A DNA stretch of 64,000 nt from G963675935 sp963719005 (GTDB lineage Bacteria; Planctomycetota; Planctomycetia; Pirellulales; Thermoguttaceae): contig CAVRAR010000001.1 in assembly GCA_963719005.1 (NCBI GenBank), forward strand, positions 1 through 64,000, read 5' to 3'. Within the stretch, counting starts at the first letter, position 1. Each line of letters begins with the position of its first letter. The notes under the pieces were generated by a model that was not told where the DNA came from, ran no database searches, and was given only the letters and a program-made list of their open reading frames with translations. Position numbers and translations under genes: made by a program. Positions 44,155 to 53,937 of the stretch are shown here, piece by piece.

Positions 44155-44703
44155 ATGGCGACCGTGCAGGAAATCGAAATCACGACGGCTGAAGGACTGC
44201 TCAACGCACCGGACCCCGGGCGATGCGAGTTGGTTCTCGGAGAACTGGTAATGATGTCGCCCGCAGGGTTTGAACATGGCGTTGTCGCGGGACGAGTCTA
44301 CGGTCATCTTTTTATCTTTGTGCAGCAGAACCAACTCGGTCTGGTCACGGCGGCGGAGACGGGCTTCCAAATTGGTCACGATCCCGACACGGTTCGAGCA
44401 CCGGACGTCGGCTTCATCCGGGCCGATCGGGTGCCGCTGGTGCGCACGCGAGGCTTTTTCCAAGGGGCGCCCGATCTTGCAGTGGAAGTAGTCTCGCCGG
44501 GCGACCGCGCTGGCGATCTGCTGGCGAAAGTGCGCGATTGGCTCTCGGCCGGTTGCCAGTCAGTTTGGGTTGTCGATCCCACGTCGCAAACCGTTTCGAT
44601 TTATCGCGGCTCGCACGAACCCGCGATGCTGACCGATGCCGACGTGCTGGCCGACGACGTCGTTCTGCCCGGTTTTCGCCTGCCGGTGGCGCAAATCTTC
44701 TGA
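44155..44703 (+). CDS. Uma2 family protein (DUF820, PD-(D/E)XK-like)
   Basis: 182 aa. TAEGLLNAPDPGRCELVLGE, TGFQIGHDPDTVRAPDVGFI, PDLAVEVVSPGDRAGDLLAK and WVVDPTSQTVSIY form the Uma2 pattern with the nuclease-like E...D...ExV core. Family expanded in planctomycetes and cyanobacteria; role unknown. Confidence 0.92.
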   Translation: MATVQEIEITTAEGLLNAPDPGRCELVLGELVMMSPAGFEHGVVAGRVYGHLFIFVQQNQLGLVTAAETGFQIGHDPDTVRAPDVGFIRADRVPLVRTRGFFQGAPDLAVEVVSPGDRAGDLLAKVRDWLSAGCQSVWVVDPTSQTVSIYRGSHEPAMLTDADVLADDVVLPGFRLPVAQIF

Positions 44704-45095
44704 ATGGGCGAAATCTCTCGGCCCTTGGGGCTGTACCGATTTCCGTGGCAATGGAGTGATCGCCGCGCCAAATCCCGGCAAAGGGGACAGTCCCATTTTC
44801 GCTGACACGAAAATTGGGACAGTCCCCGGCTTCGGAATACATCGGTTGTGCCGATTGTATCGCGTCACTGGCTGCCGGGACCCTTCTCGCCACCCCGACG
44901 TTTTTTCTTTCCAAGTTCTCTACTTAGAACGGGGCCTATATTTCCACGGGGCAGGAGGGAAGACGAGGAGGCTGGGCTTCCTCGCCGAACTGCTCCCACC
45001 TGAGTCCTCTCCGAACGTGAGAAAGGACCACTCGCCGAGGCTTCGCAAAGGAGCGGGCGACATTCGCTGGGCAGGCAAATGAGGAACATGGAATC
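44704..45095. other. Intergenic stretch with a REP-like palindrome
   Basis: A strong inverted repeat (44783-44827) lies in the first part. After it I see only GC-rich sequence with GGAGGAA-type words; no gene. Confidence 0.6.
44783..44827. repeat. REP-like inverted repeat (GGGGACAGTCCC type)
   Basis: GGGGACAGTCCCATTTTCG and CGAAAATTGGGACAGTCCCC pair around CTGACA with one bulge/mismatch. This word is a common dispersed palindrome in planctomycetes. Confidence 0.85.
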
Positions 45096-46952
45096 ATGAA
45101 TCGTCCCCAACTTTTCAACGGGTTTCGGATATCGACGCTCTGGAATCGTCAACTGCCCGTGCTATTGGCGGTTTGTGCCGGTGTGGGCTTCTCGGTGGCC
45201 GTATTCTTCGTCGTGCGCTGGTGGGAATCGCGCGACATCAACGCCGCCTTCCAGTCGGCCGCGGCCGATCGAGCCTTTGAGGTGAAGAACACTTTCGAGA
45301 CGGAAATCGGCATGTTGGATTTGCTTCGCGCCGCCTTGATGACGGACGGAAAGGTCGAGAAGGACGAGTTCGGCGAGGTTCTCCAGCCCTTCCATTCGCA
45401 CGACAAGAGCATCGAATCGGTCGAGTGGATTCCGCGAGTCCCCAACAGCCAGCGACAGGCATTTGAGGCGGCCGCGCAACGCAACGGGTTTCCGGGATAC
45501 CGGATCACCGAGCCCAATACGAACGGACAGATGATGCCGGCCAAGCAACGGAGCGAATACTTCCCCATTTACTTCTCCGGGCCGCGGCCGGCCAATAAAG
45601 ATATACTCGGATACGACGTCGCTTCCGAGCGTACGCGTCTGGAAGCGCTGAATCAGGCGCGCGACAGCGGAAAAGTCGTCGCCAGCGGACGAATCGGCTT
45701 CGTCAGCGATTCGAGCGAGACGGGCGGGTTTATCGTCTGCATCCCCGTTTACGAAAGAGACAAGCCGTTAAAGACCCAGTCCGACCATCGCAAGTATCTC
45801 TATGGCTTCATTCTCGGGGTCTTCCGCCCCAGCGACATGCTGGATGTGGCGCTCGCGCCGATGAAGCCCGAAGGGATTGACGTGGGACTATTCGACGCCT
45901 CGGCGCCCGCCACCAAGAACCACCAGGACTTCCATGCGTCGCGCATACGCGCCGATCACTTCAACCCTATCGATCTCAATGCGATTCACGACGACGAAAC
46001 GCCGCGCTATACCATTAAGCTGGACGTGGCCGGACATCCCTGGACCGTTGCTTGCCTGCCGACGCCCACTTTCTTCGCTGACCGGCGAACCTTATGGCCT
46101 TGGGGCGTGCTGGTGACCGGGCTGGTGTTCACCGGCATGCTGGCCGCCTATTTGTGGCTGAGCGTCGATCAGCAGGAATACCTGCAACAGAAGGTCTATG
46201 AGCAAACCGTCGATATTCGCCGAGCGAACGAAGAGGTCATCGATCGCCTGGTCTCGGCGGCGCAGTGGTCCGACGAAGAGACGGGCATGCACATTCGCAG
46301 GACCGGACTGCTCAGCGAGGTGCTGGCGCGGGCGGCCGGTTGGTTCGGCGACGACGTCGAGTGCCTCCGTCAGGCCGCGCCGATGCACGACATCGGCAAG
46401 ATCGGCATTCCCGACGCCATCTTGCAGAAGCCCGGAAAGCTGACGCCCGAGGAATTCGCGGTAATGAAGACCCACACCCGCATCGGGGCCGATATCCTTT
46501 CCGGCTCGAAGTCGCCGATGCTGCAAATGGCTCGCGAAATCGCGCTGAATCACCATGAGCGCTGGGACGGCAAGGGCTACCCGCGCGGGCTGGCCGGCAA
46601 GGCCATCCCCGAATCGGCTCGCATCGTGGCCATCGTCGACGTGTACGACGCCATCTCGCACGATCGCGTCTATCGGCCCGCCCTGCCCGAATCGGAAGTC
46701 TTGACGATCATGCAGCAGGGGGCCGGAAGCCATTTTGATCCGCTGTTGATGACGTTCTTCTTCCTGCACTTCTCCGAAATCCGCCGCATTGCCTTGGAAC
46801 ACCCGGACGACAGTTGGGTGGGCAAGCGCGTCCTCTCGTGGGGCGGCACTGCCCCGGCCGTCCAAGACGCGACTTCCCAACCCGTCGAGCAGCACGCGGT
46901 TTCCAGCGGTCAGCCATCCGCCGAGCAACCGAGCGGCGCCGGCACGGTCTGA
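45096..46952 (+). CDS. CHASE-domain sensor with HD-GYP phosphodiesterase
   Basis: 618 aa. A membrane helix (residues 20-42) precedes a periplasmic CHASE domain (50-320), then a second helix (LWPWGVLVTGLVFTGMLAAY), then HD-GYP (375-560) with MHDIGKIGIPDAILQKPG and HHERWDGKGYP. Predicted to hydrolyse c-di-GMP in response to an external ligand. The C-terminal 60 residues are low complexity. Confidence 0.9.
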   Translation: MNRPQLFNGFRISTLWNRQLPVLLAVCAGVGFSVAVFFVVRWWESRDINAAFQSAAADRAFEVKNTFETEIGMLDLLRAALMTDGKVEKDEFGEVLQPFHSHDKSIESVEWIPRVPNSQRQAFEAAAQRNGFPGYRITEPNTNGQMMPAKQRSEYFPIYFSGPRPANKDILGYDVASERTRLEALNQARDSGKVVASGRIGFVSDSSETGGFIVCIPVYERDKPLKTQSDHRKYLYGFILGVFRPSDMLDVALAPMKPEGIDVGLFDASAPATKNHQDFHASRIRADHFNPIDLNAIHDDETPRYTIKLDVAGHPWTVACLPTPTFFADRRTLWPWGVLVTGLVFTGMLAAYLWLSVDQQEYLQQKVYEQTVDIRRANEEVIDRLVSAAQWSDEETGMHIRRTGLLSEVLARAAGWFGDDVECLRQAAPMHDIGKIGIPDAILQKPGKLTPEEFAVMKTHTRIGADILSGSKSPMLQMAREIALNHHERWDGKGYPRGLAGKAIPESARIVAIVDVYDAISHDRVYRPALPESEVLTIMQQGAGSHFDPLLMTFFFLHFSEIRRIALEHPDDSWVGKRVLSWGGTAPAVQDATSQPVEQHAVSSGQPSAEQPSGAGTV

Positions 46953-47113
46953 GGGATTTGTCCGATGGCAGGCAGGAATGTCTGCCCCACCGGAGGCACT
47001 GGATCGTCGGGCGGCAAAGGCACCGCCACCCCTGGTTGCACGCGCAAGAACGTGCCACAATAAGCGTCCGCATTCCGGGATTTGACGTGACCCGCTATGA
47101 AAGGAGACATTTC

Positions 47114-48046
47114 GTGCTGCCTTTCGCCGACCGACTCGACGCCGCCGTTCGCCGTTGTCGGAACCCCGTGCTCGTCGGTCTCGATCCGCGAACGGAGAGC
47201 CTTCCCGCCGGGATTTGGTCCGATCCGTCAGCGGCGAAGCACGCAAGTCTGGCGGAGACCGCCGCGGCCTACGGGCGGTTTTGCCGCGGGGTGATCGACG
47301 TCGTGGCCCCGCTGGTTCCCGCAGTCAAGCCCCAGGCGGCCTTCTTCGAGCAGCTTGGCCCCGAAGGAATGACAGTGCTGGCCGACGTGATCGCCTACGC
47401 CCAACAGCACGGGCTGTTGGTCATTCTCGACGGCAAGCGAAACGACATCGGATCGACCGCGACGGCCTACGCGGAAGGAATGTTGGGCTCCGCCGGGCAA
47501 AGCCCCTGGGGGGCCGACGCCCTGACGGTCAGCCCTTACTTGGGCGACGACAGCCTTCAGCCCTTCATCGACGTGGCGTCGCAACGGGCCGCCGGCGTCT
47601 TCGTCCTCGTCAAAACGTCGAACCCCGGCGGCAAGATGCTTCAGGATCTCGTGGCCGAGGGGCGGCCGATCTACCGCCACGTGGCCGATTACGTCGAACG
47701 GCAGGCAATGGCGACTGTCGGAGCGTGCGGCTATGGCGCGGTCGGCGCGGTGGTTGGTGCAACCTATCCCGCTCAGCTTGCAGAACTTCGAGCGGCGATG
47801 CCTCACACGCTGTTTCTCGTGCCCGGCTTCGGCAGTCAAGGCGGCACCGCCCGCGACGTCGCTGCCGCCTTCGACGCCGCCGGCCGCGGCGCGGTGGTGA
47901 ACAATTCGCGCGGGATCATTTTCGCATACGCGAAGAAGCCGTACTCGGAACGTTACGGCGCCGCCCGTTGGCAAGAAGCCGTCGCCGCCGCCACCCGCGA
48001 CATGATCGACCAGCTTCACGCCGATACGCCGGCGGGGAAGCTATAG
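47114..48046 (+). CDS. pyrF: Orotidine-5'-phosphate decarboxylase
   Basis: 310 aa, the longer type 2 PyrF. Makes UMP from OMP. VKPQAAFFEQLGPEGM, LVILDGKRNDIGSTA (catalytic Asp-Lys-x-x-Asp), TVSPYLGDDSLQPF and PGFGSQGGTARDV are diagnostic. The start is a GTG at 47114 with AAGGAG 8 nt upstream; a nearby ATG is out of frame. Confidence 0.93.
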   Translation: MLPFADRLDAAVRRCRNPVLVGLDPRTESLPAGIWSDPSAAKHASLAETAAAYGRFCRGVIDVVAPLVPAVKPQAAFFEQLGPEGMTVLADVIAYAQQHGLLVILDGKRNDIGSTATAYAEGMLGSAGQSPWGADALTVSPYLGDDSLQPFIDVASQRAAGVFVLVKTSNPGGKMLQDLVAEGRPIYRHVADYVERQAMATVGACGYGAVGAVVGATYPAQLAELRAAMPHTLFLVPGFGSQGGTARDVAAAFDAAGRGAVVNNSRGIIFAYAKKPYSERYGAARWQEAVAAATRDMIDQLHADTPAGKL

Positions 48047-48113
48047 AAAGCGGCCGTGCGAGACGGGGTCAAGAGCCGCTGTTTCTCGCATCATCTCCGT
48101 TTCTGTCCTCTGG

Positions 48114-48281
48114 AAATGGTTCCTGACACCTTTTTCACCTCTGAAAATGGTTCCTGACACCTTTTTCACCCCTTTTTCACCCACCTTTTTCACCCACCTT
48201 TTTCACCCACCTTTTTCACCCACCTTTTTCACCTCCACCTTTTTCACCCCTGACACCTTTTTCACCCGCCTTTTTCACCCC
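48114..48281. repeat. Tandem CACCTTTTTCACC-type repeats
   Basis: Two copies of GGTTCCTGACACCTTTTTCA, 34 bp apart (48118 and 48149), then about ten CACCTTTTTCACCC units of 11-13 bp with a few CTGACACC units among them. Any frame through it (repeated FFTP/FSPT peptides) simply translates the repeat. Confidence 0.85.
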
Positions 48282-48339
48282 CGCCCCCGGAGATACCCGC
48301 ATGGGGGTATTTACTTCCTCAGCACAGGCGGTAGATTAA

Positions 48340-49235
48340 GAGGTTCTAACAAAACTCCAGTACGCGGTTCCAGCAGATCATGGCACAACCGATGATTAGG
48401 AACGCATCGTGAATGTCCGGTCGTTTCTCGTAACGCACCCGCAGACGACGCCAGTTGAAGAGCCAATCGAAGCAGGCTTCAACGACGTAGCGGAATTTGC
48501 CCAGGCCGCTGCCGTGCTCGGTGTTGCAGCGGCTTGATTCTCCGCTTGCGCAGGGGTTTACGAATCTTGGCTTCCGCATCATAGGCTCGATCCGCGAGCA
48601 GTTCATCGGGACGCTTGCGCGGTGCGCCGCGAGGTTGCTTGATCGGTGGAACTGCGTTGACCAAAGGAATAGCCATCTCCGAATCGTGGCAATTCGCGCC
48701 GGTGTGGGTAATGGCCAGAGGCGTGCCGCTGCCGTCCACCATCAGATGACGCTTCGAGCCATTCTTGCCTCGATCCGTGGGATTTGGGCCCGTTTTTGCC
48801 CCCCAAAAACTGCTCGCACGGAGCAACTGTCGATCGCGGATGTTGACCAGTCGATTTGGCCTGCCAATCCCAATTCGTCCAAAAGTAGCTTCCATATCCG
48901 CTTCCAGACACCAGCCACGTGCCAGTCGCGGAGTCGTCGCCAGCACGTCATGCCGCATCCGCAGCCCAACTCCTGCGGAAGATATTCCCACGGACAACCC
49001 GTTTTCAATACGAAGAGAATCCCCGTGAGCGCCGCACGATCGGAAACTCGCGGTCGGCCTCCTTTCGGCTTGCCGCGTTCGCGCGGCAGCAAAGGCTTGA
49101 TTCGCTCCCAAAGCGCATCGGGCAGCAGTGGCTTGGCCATAATATCCTCCCTGACATATCTGTTGGTTGACCAGGTTAGCCCGAGAGTTTAGCAACATTG
49201 GACAGATCAGGAAATACTGGTTTTGTTAGAACCTC
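48340..49235 (-). mobile_element. IS5-family insertion sequence, copy B (decayed)
   Basis: 896 bp, same ends as copy A at 38866, flanked by TAA duplications. Almost identical to copy A except for an 11-bp deletion near 48527. Confidence 0.92.
48346..49140 (-). pseudogene. IS5-family transposase, broken by 11-bp deletion
   Basis: The same two-frame transposase as in copy A, but the deletion after KPLRKRRIKPL removes VAHR and shifts the frame, so the C-terminal EACFDW part is out of frame. Confidence 0.88.
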
Positions 49236-49532
49236 TAAGGGGCGGATCGCGCGTGCAACCGTACGGCCGGCTGCTTGTTCAAGAGGCGTTAAGGGCACGC
49301 CTCTGGATTTTCTGTTGAGCGCCGGGGAGGTTGAATCGCTCAAGCCCGTCTTTGTACGGCTACTGGGTGGCCGATACGCGTCGGAGCCCGCGTGCCGGTT
49401 CGCGGACTGAGAGGATAACTCTCGCCCGAGCGCGGGGGAGATGCTACGTGCGCACCCAAAGCAGCCACGTCGTGGTTATCGGCGTTTTGCGTCAACGTTC
49501 TTATTACACCCTTCATTTCAGGAGACTGTGAG
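49236..49532. other. Upstream region of a PEP-CTERM gene
   Basis: Contains a short hairpin (AGAGGCGT...ACGCCTCT near 49280-49303) and no gene. Copy B of the IS5-family element forms its left boundary. Confidence 0.4.
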
Positions 49533-50228
49533 ATGAAAAAAGTTCTGTTGTTCATTTGTGTTGCGGCTCTGCTGCAAAGTGTTGCTTTTGGCACGGTAAT
49601 CGGGACGTGGAGCAAGACCACGAACGGAGACACCGATGTCTGGACCTTGACCGTGACTCCCAACGCTGGCGAGAATATCGTCTGCTTCGACATCTGGGCG
49701 TACACGAGCACCACCGGGGAAGGTCCGTTACTCGTCAACCCGACTCCCCCTATCACCAACGCTAGCCCGGATTGTTACGGCACCGTGGACGGGTATACCC
49801 ACTTCCTTTACGACTTAGGCCACGGAAGCGGCAAGAGCGCCGTCATGGACGCTGCGGAAGTTGTAAACGGCGTAGACCCTGGCGGTCTCCATAGCATACT
49901 TGCCTTCGCTGCGGGCGGGGCCTATGACCACAGGGGAACCGGCGGCGTTCTTGGCTTTACCACCGCCACCAACGTTCTCCAGCTAGCGGTCCCGACAACT
50001 TGCGACCCGTTCTCGATCAATTACGCGCTCCCGAGTGGACTTAACGCGCTGTGCACGGCGAGTTGCGACAAGTATACACCCGCTGGGGCCACCGATAATG
50101 CGCCCGAGTGGTTGGATGCTTCCACTGCAATCCATCAAATCGCATTCGTGCCGGAGCCCGGCACATTTGCGTTGTTTGGCTGCGGACTGCTCGGTCTGTT
50201 GGTTTACGCTTGGCGTAAGCGAGAGTAG
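49533..50228 (+). CDS. PEP-CTERM sorting-domain protein
   Basis: 231 aa. Signal peptide MKKVLLFICVAALLQSVAFG; C-terminus VPEPGTFALFGCGLLGLLVY then AWRKRE. Between them a cysteine-poor beta-rich domain. AGGAG lies 9 nt before the ATG. A strong terminator follows. Exported surface protein of the exosortase system. Confidence 0.9.
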   Translation: MKKVLLFICVAALLQSVAFGTVIGTWSKTTNGDTDVWTLTVTPNAGENIVCFDIWAYTSTTGEGPLLVNPTPPITNASPDCYGTVDGYTHFLYDLGHGSGKSAVMDAAEVVNGVDPGGLHSILAFAAGGAYDHRGTGGVLGFTTATNVLQLAVPTTCDPFSINYALPSGLNALCTASCDKYTPAGATDNAPEWLDASTAIHQIAFVPEPGTFALFGCGLLGLLVYAWRKRE

Positions 50229-50246
50229 TCAAAACCGGCTCCCGTA

Positions 50247-50277
50247 GTTGGGGCGGCGACTCCACTGCTGCCCCAAC
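50247..50277 (+). terminator. Terminator-like hairpin after the PEP-CTERM gene
   Basis: GTTGGGGCGGC pairs with GCTGCCCCAAC around GACTCCACT, 19 nt after the stop. No clear U run, so possibly bidirectional or Rho-assisted. Confidence 0.6.
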
Positions 50278-50347
50278 ACGGGTCTTGGTGCAAGGGGAGC
50301 AAAGGGAATAGGCGCATATACGGAAAAGATACGCGGGGCGACAACAG

Positions 50348-50755
50348 CTACCCCTCTTTTTCAAAGAAGATTTCGATCTCACGCTTTGCCGCTTCCGGCC
50401 CGTCGGAGGCGTGGACGAGGTTCTTTTGTTGGCTGGCGCTGAAGTCGCCGCGGATGGTGCCGGGATTGGCTTTTAGACCGTTGGTCACGCCGGCCATGTC
50501 GCGGACTACCCGGATCACTTCCGGCCCCTCGACGATCATCGCCAGCACCGGGCCGCCGGTGATGAACTCTTCAAGTTCGGGATACCACGCCTTTTGGACA
50601 TGCTCGGCATAGTGCCGCTCGGCCAAGTCGGGGGTAATGCGCATCAATTTCATCGCGACCAGATCGAGCCCCTTGTCCTCGAAGCGGGCGATCACCCGCC
50701 CCATCAGACGCCGCTCGACGCAGTCGGGCTTTAACAACACGAGAGTGCGTTCCAT
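50348..50755 (-). CDS. ndk: Nucleoside diphosphate kinase
   Basis: 135 aa, normal size. Transfers gamma-phosphate between NTPs and NDPs through a phosphohistidine: the active-site His is in NLVHASDGPE. MERTLVLLKPDCVERRLMG, YPELEEFITGGPVLAMIVEG and NPGTIRGDF complete the family pattern. The start at 50755 is preferred over 50791. Confidence 0.95.
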   Translation of the reverse strand: MERTLVLLKPDCVERRLMGRVIARFEDKGLDLVAMKLMRITPDLAERHYAEHVQKAWYPELEEFITGGPVLAMIVEGPEVIRVVRDMAGVTNGLKANPGTIRGDFSASQQKNLVHASDGPEAAKREIEIFFEKEG

Positions 50756-51450
50756 TATGCGATCCTTGGTTGTCGCGAAAGACTTTGGCAAACTCTCGTC
50801 GCGTCAGATTGCGCATCGAAGACTCAACCGTTCGCCCAGCCCACGAAGGCGACTGGCTGTTACAGGTATCTTCTGATCCGTTGACATTTCGTGACAACGG
50901 CAGGAACCACGCCCGTTTACGGGCGTTTCCGCCGCAGGCGGTATTAGGGTAGGCAGTTTTGTTGCGTTCAACGTTGTCACGCCCGTTTACGAGCGTCCTG
51001 TCTGGGAGCAGCGCAGCGGGAAGCCCGTGAACGGGCTTGACAATCCAGTTATCTCGCAGCTTCACCAACCCGACGTAAACGTCGGGCCTAATACCGCCTT
51101 CGGTGGAAAGGGCCGTGAACGGCCCTCCGCTTCCTGCGTACATGTAACACCGAGTCGCTTCCGCGGCTGGACAAGCTTTTCCCCTTCGGACGCCGCTCAA
51201 GTACCGCGGACGAAGCTTGCCTCATTTGACAGCGCGACATTATAGAAGACTAACGCCGGCGACTCAATTGCTACATCGAAGATACGCAGCGAGCCACCCG
51301 GCGTGGGTATTCGACCTGGATTCGGCACTGTCCCGCCGCTGTTTTCCGTGTTTCTTGTTGAGATTTGCGCGATAATGGAGGTTTACTAGTGCTAGGGGCA
51401 GTTGTCCCGCCGGCAGGCTCGGGTTGTGACTGGTCGGAACGCGATTCGGC
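50756..51450. other. Gene-free stretch with palindrome array
   Basis: No gene. It holds five short palindromes (50909-51125), described separately, and the promoter region of the sigma-factor gene. Confidence 0.6.
50909..51125. repeat. Array of five short palindromes with a common core
   Basis: Palindromes at 50909 (ACGCCCGTTTACGGGCGT), 50979 (ACGCCCGTTTACGAGCGT), 51021 (AAGCCCGTGAACGGGCTT), 51069 (CCCGACGTAAACGTCGGG) and 51110 (GGGCCGTGAACGGCCC). Arms differ but all share a CGT(T/G/A)(T/A)ACG-like centre. Confidence 0.8.
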
Positions 51451-51980
51451 ATGAGTGGCGATAGCGATCTTACGATTTGGTACATGCAGCAGGTCGTCGG
51501 CTGGCAGCCGCGATTGTATGCGTTCGCTTTGTCGCTGACGGGCAACCCCAACGAAGCGGACGACGTGCTGCAAAACATGAATCTCGTGCTGCTAAAGAAG
51601 CGGGAAGCATTTCGGCCGGACGCCGACTTCGGCGCCTGGGCCTTGCAGATCGCCCGGCTCGAGGTGCAACGACTCCGCCAGTCGACGCCCGGGTTCGCGG
51701 GCGATTCGACGACGTGCTGGTCGAGCAGTTGGCGGCCCGTGCGGGCATGTCGGGCGATCCCGCAGCGGAGTTGAAGGTCTTGCGATGGTGCATGTTGCGG
51801 CTGTCGTCGTCGGAGCGCGAGATGCTGACCCTTCGCTACGGCGGCAGTTCGGTCGGCGCGATCGCCGAGAGATGGGGACGCTCGGTGGGCTCGATCTCGC
51901 AAACTCTCTACCGGATTCGCGGCAAACTGGCCGAGTGCGTCAAACGCGCATTGAACGCGGAGCGTCACGATGAATTCTGA
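51451..51980 (+). pseudogene. ECF-type RNA polymerase sigma factor, frameshifted
   Basis: The first frame has sigma region 2 (TIWYMQQVVGWQPRLYAFAL; NEADDVLQNMNLVLLKKREA). After about 51690 the protein continues in another frame with DDVLVEQLAARAG and region 4 (SSSEREMLTLRYGGSSVGAI; GSISQTLYRIRGKLAEC) to 51980. A single-base change near 51690 would restore it. Overlaps the next gene by 11 nt, as sigma/anti-sigma pairs do. Confidence 0.8.
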
Positions 51981-53897
51981 ACGCAAGCCGGATGAAGAAC
52001 TGTCGGTGCTGCTTTCCGCCATGCTCGACGGACAGATGACGGCCGCCGAGGAGTCGCGGCTGGGCGATTTGCTCCGCGACAATCCCGACGCGCAAGAGTT
52101 CTATCTCGATTATTGCAGAACCCACGCCCTGTTGCGGCAGGAGTTGGGCGGGCGGTGCGAGATTGCGTCGCTGGCCGAAGAAGATGTCGCCGGCGCCGCC
52201 GGATCGGGCGACGAGATGCCGAGCCTGCTTGGCGAAATGGGCGGCCGGCAATCCCCCGGCGCTTCCCCCGCCTCCGTTCCCTTGCCTTCGATCCTCCTTC
52301 AACCTTCTTCCGATCGAGCCCCGTTGTTCTCTCCGCTTGGCAGCTTCGTGTTTTCCTACTCGCTGGCAGCGGTGATTGTCGGGGATCGGAATGCTGATCG
52401 GCTGGGCGTGCAAGGTATCCGTTCACGAACAAGTTGCAGAGGTCCCGGCGGCCCCGGTGATCGCTCATCCCGAGCCGGAGATGGTCTTTGTCGGCCGCGT
52501 CACCGGCACGCTCGATTGCCAGTGGTCGGATCCCAGAACCAGCACGGTCGACTACGCTTACGTCCCCCTCGGCCGCAGATACGCTCTGGCGTCGGGACTC
52601 ATGGAGATCAGCTACGACAGCGGCGCCGCGGTCATCCTCGAAGGACCGTGCACGTACACCGTGGAGTCGAAAAGCCGGCGGCTATCTCGGCTTCGGCCGT
52701 TTGACGGCGAAAGTGGGGGAGAGAGGAGAGGGGAGAGGGGAGAGGGAAAAGGTTTTGGCAACTCAACAATCAACAATCGTCAATCATCAAGTTCCTTCTC
52801 CCCACTCCTCTCATCCCTCTCCCCTCTCCTCTCTCCCCTCTCCCCTTTTCTTCGTCCGCACTCCCACCGCCAAGGTTACCGATCTCGGCACGGAGTTCGG
52901 CGTCGCGGTCGACAAGGCGGGCATGACCGAATCGCACGTCTTCCGCGGCAAGGTGCTGCTGGCCGCTTTGGACGGCGGCGGTCAACGACAAGAGCGAGAA
53001 GTCACCCTGCTGGCAAATCAGTCGGCGCGAATCGAGAAGGCGAAGGCCGGCGAGTCTTTCATCGTGCGCCGCGACAAAGTTGAAGTGAATCCGGCGAGCT
53101 TCGTCCGTAGCGAGCAGTTCGCCGTCAGGGCCAGGGAACTGAGGGAGTTGCCGCTGAAACCGTTCCGCCGTTGGCAGGCATTCAGCGAGCAACTGCGGAA
53201 GCGCGGCGATCTGCTGGCCTACTACGACTTCCAACGCGACCCCGGCGATCCGCGCGACCAGGACGGCTACGAGTTGCTGCGAAATCGCGCTCCGACCGGC
53301 AGCAAGTTCGACGGCCGGCTGGTCGGCTCGATCAAGATGGGCATGGCCCGCGGACGTTTCCCCGGCAAGGACGCGCTGCAATTCAATTACACCGGCGACG
53401 GCGTTCGCATCAACATCCCCGGCCAGTTCCCGCGATTGACTCTCGTGGCGTCAATGGCACTCGAGCAATGCAATGGATTGTCGGGAATCCTCATGACGGA
53501 CGACTGGGGCCAGCCCGGTCAGTTCCATTGGCAACGAATATCGCTGGGAACGACCAAATTCGCACTTTTCTCTGCGAATGGCGAGGGCTCGTTCCAGTAC
53601 GAGTCCCGCGAGGCGGCCGAGCTGGCTCGCTGGCACACGTGGACCACCGTCTACGATGCGCCGGCCGCTCGCGTGGCGTGCTACGTTGATTGCCGATTGC
53701 TGCAAGAATGGAAATTGGCCCAAGCGCCGAAGCTGAAAATCGGCGATGCAACCATTGGCAACTGGAAGCCGCTGACTACGTGGGATCCACGTCCGCTGTT
53801 CGGTTCGATCGATGAGGTTGCCATCTTCACGACCGCGCTTGCCGCCGCGGACGTCAAGCAATTACAGAAAAGCGGCAGCGGAGCGCAACCGAAATAG
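51970..53897 (+). pseudogene. FecR/LamG-domain anti-sigma-like protein, two frameshifts
   Basis: The N-terminal part (LLSAMLDGQMTAAEESRLGD; EFYLDYCRTHALLRQELGG) is in one frame. The FecR part (EMVFVGRVTGTLDCQWSDPR; ASGLMEISYDSGAAVILEGP) is in a second. The rest (VTDLGTEFGVAVDKAG; then a LamG-like domain with LLAYYDFQRDPGDPRDQDGY and GSIDEVAIFTTALAAADV) is in a third. Frames change near 52375 and near 52675. Domain order matches planctomycete genes that sit beside ECF factors. Confidence 0.8.
52714..52850. repeat. Purine/pyrimidine-rich inverted insertion inside the FecR domain
   Basis: A run of GGGGAGAGAGGAGAGGGG-type sequence, an AACAATCAACAATCGTCAAT linker, then CTCCCCACTCCTCTCATCCC-type sequence. 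The two ends can pair as one long hairpin. It adds about 45 low-complexity residues to the FecR domain. Confidence 0.75.
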
Positions 53898-53937
53898 AGA
53901 CAGTCTCTTCCTTTTTACAACCGTACGAGTGAGAAAA

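Noticed and set aside
48114..48281. Protein-coding frame with FFTP/FSPT repeats
   Set aside because: The frame only translates the short DNA repeats and has no ribosome-binding site or conserved domain.
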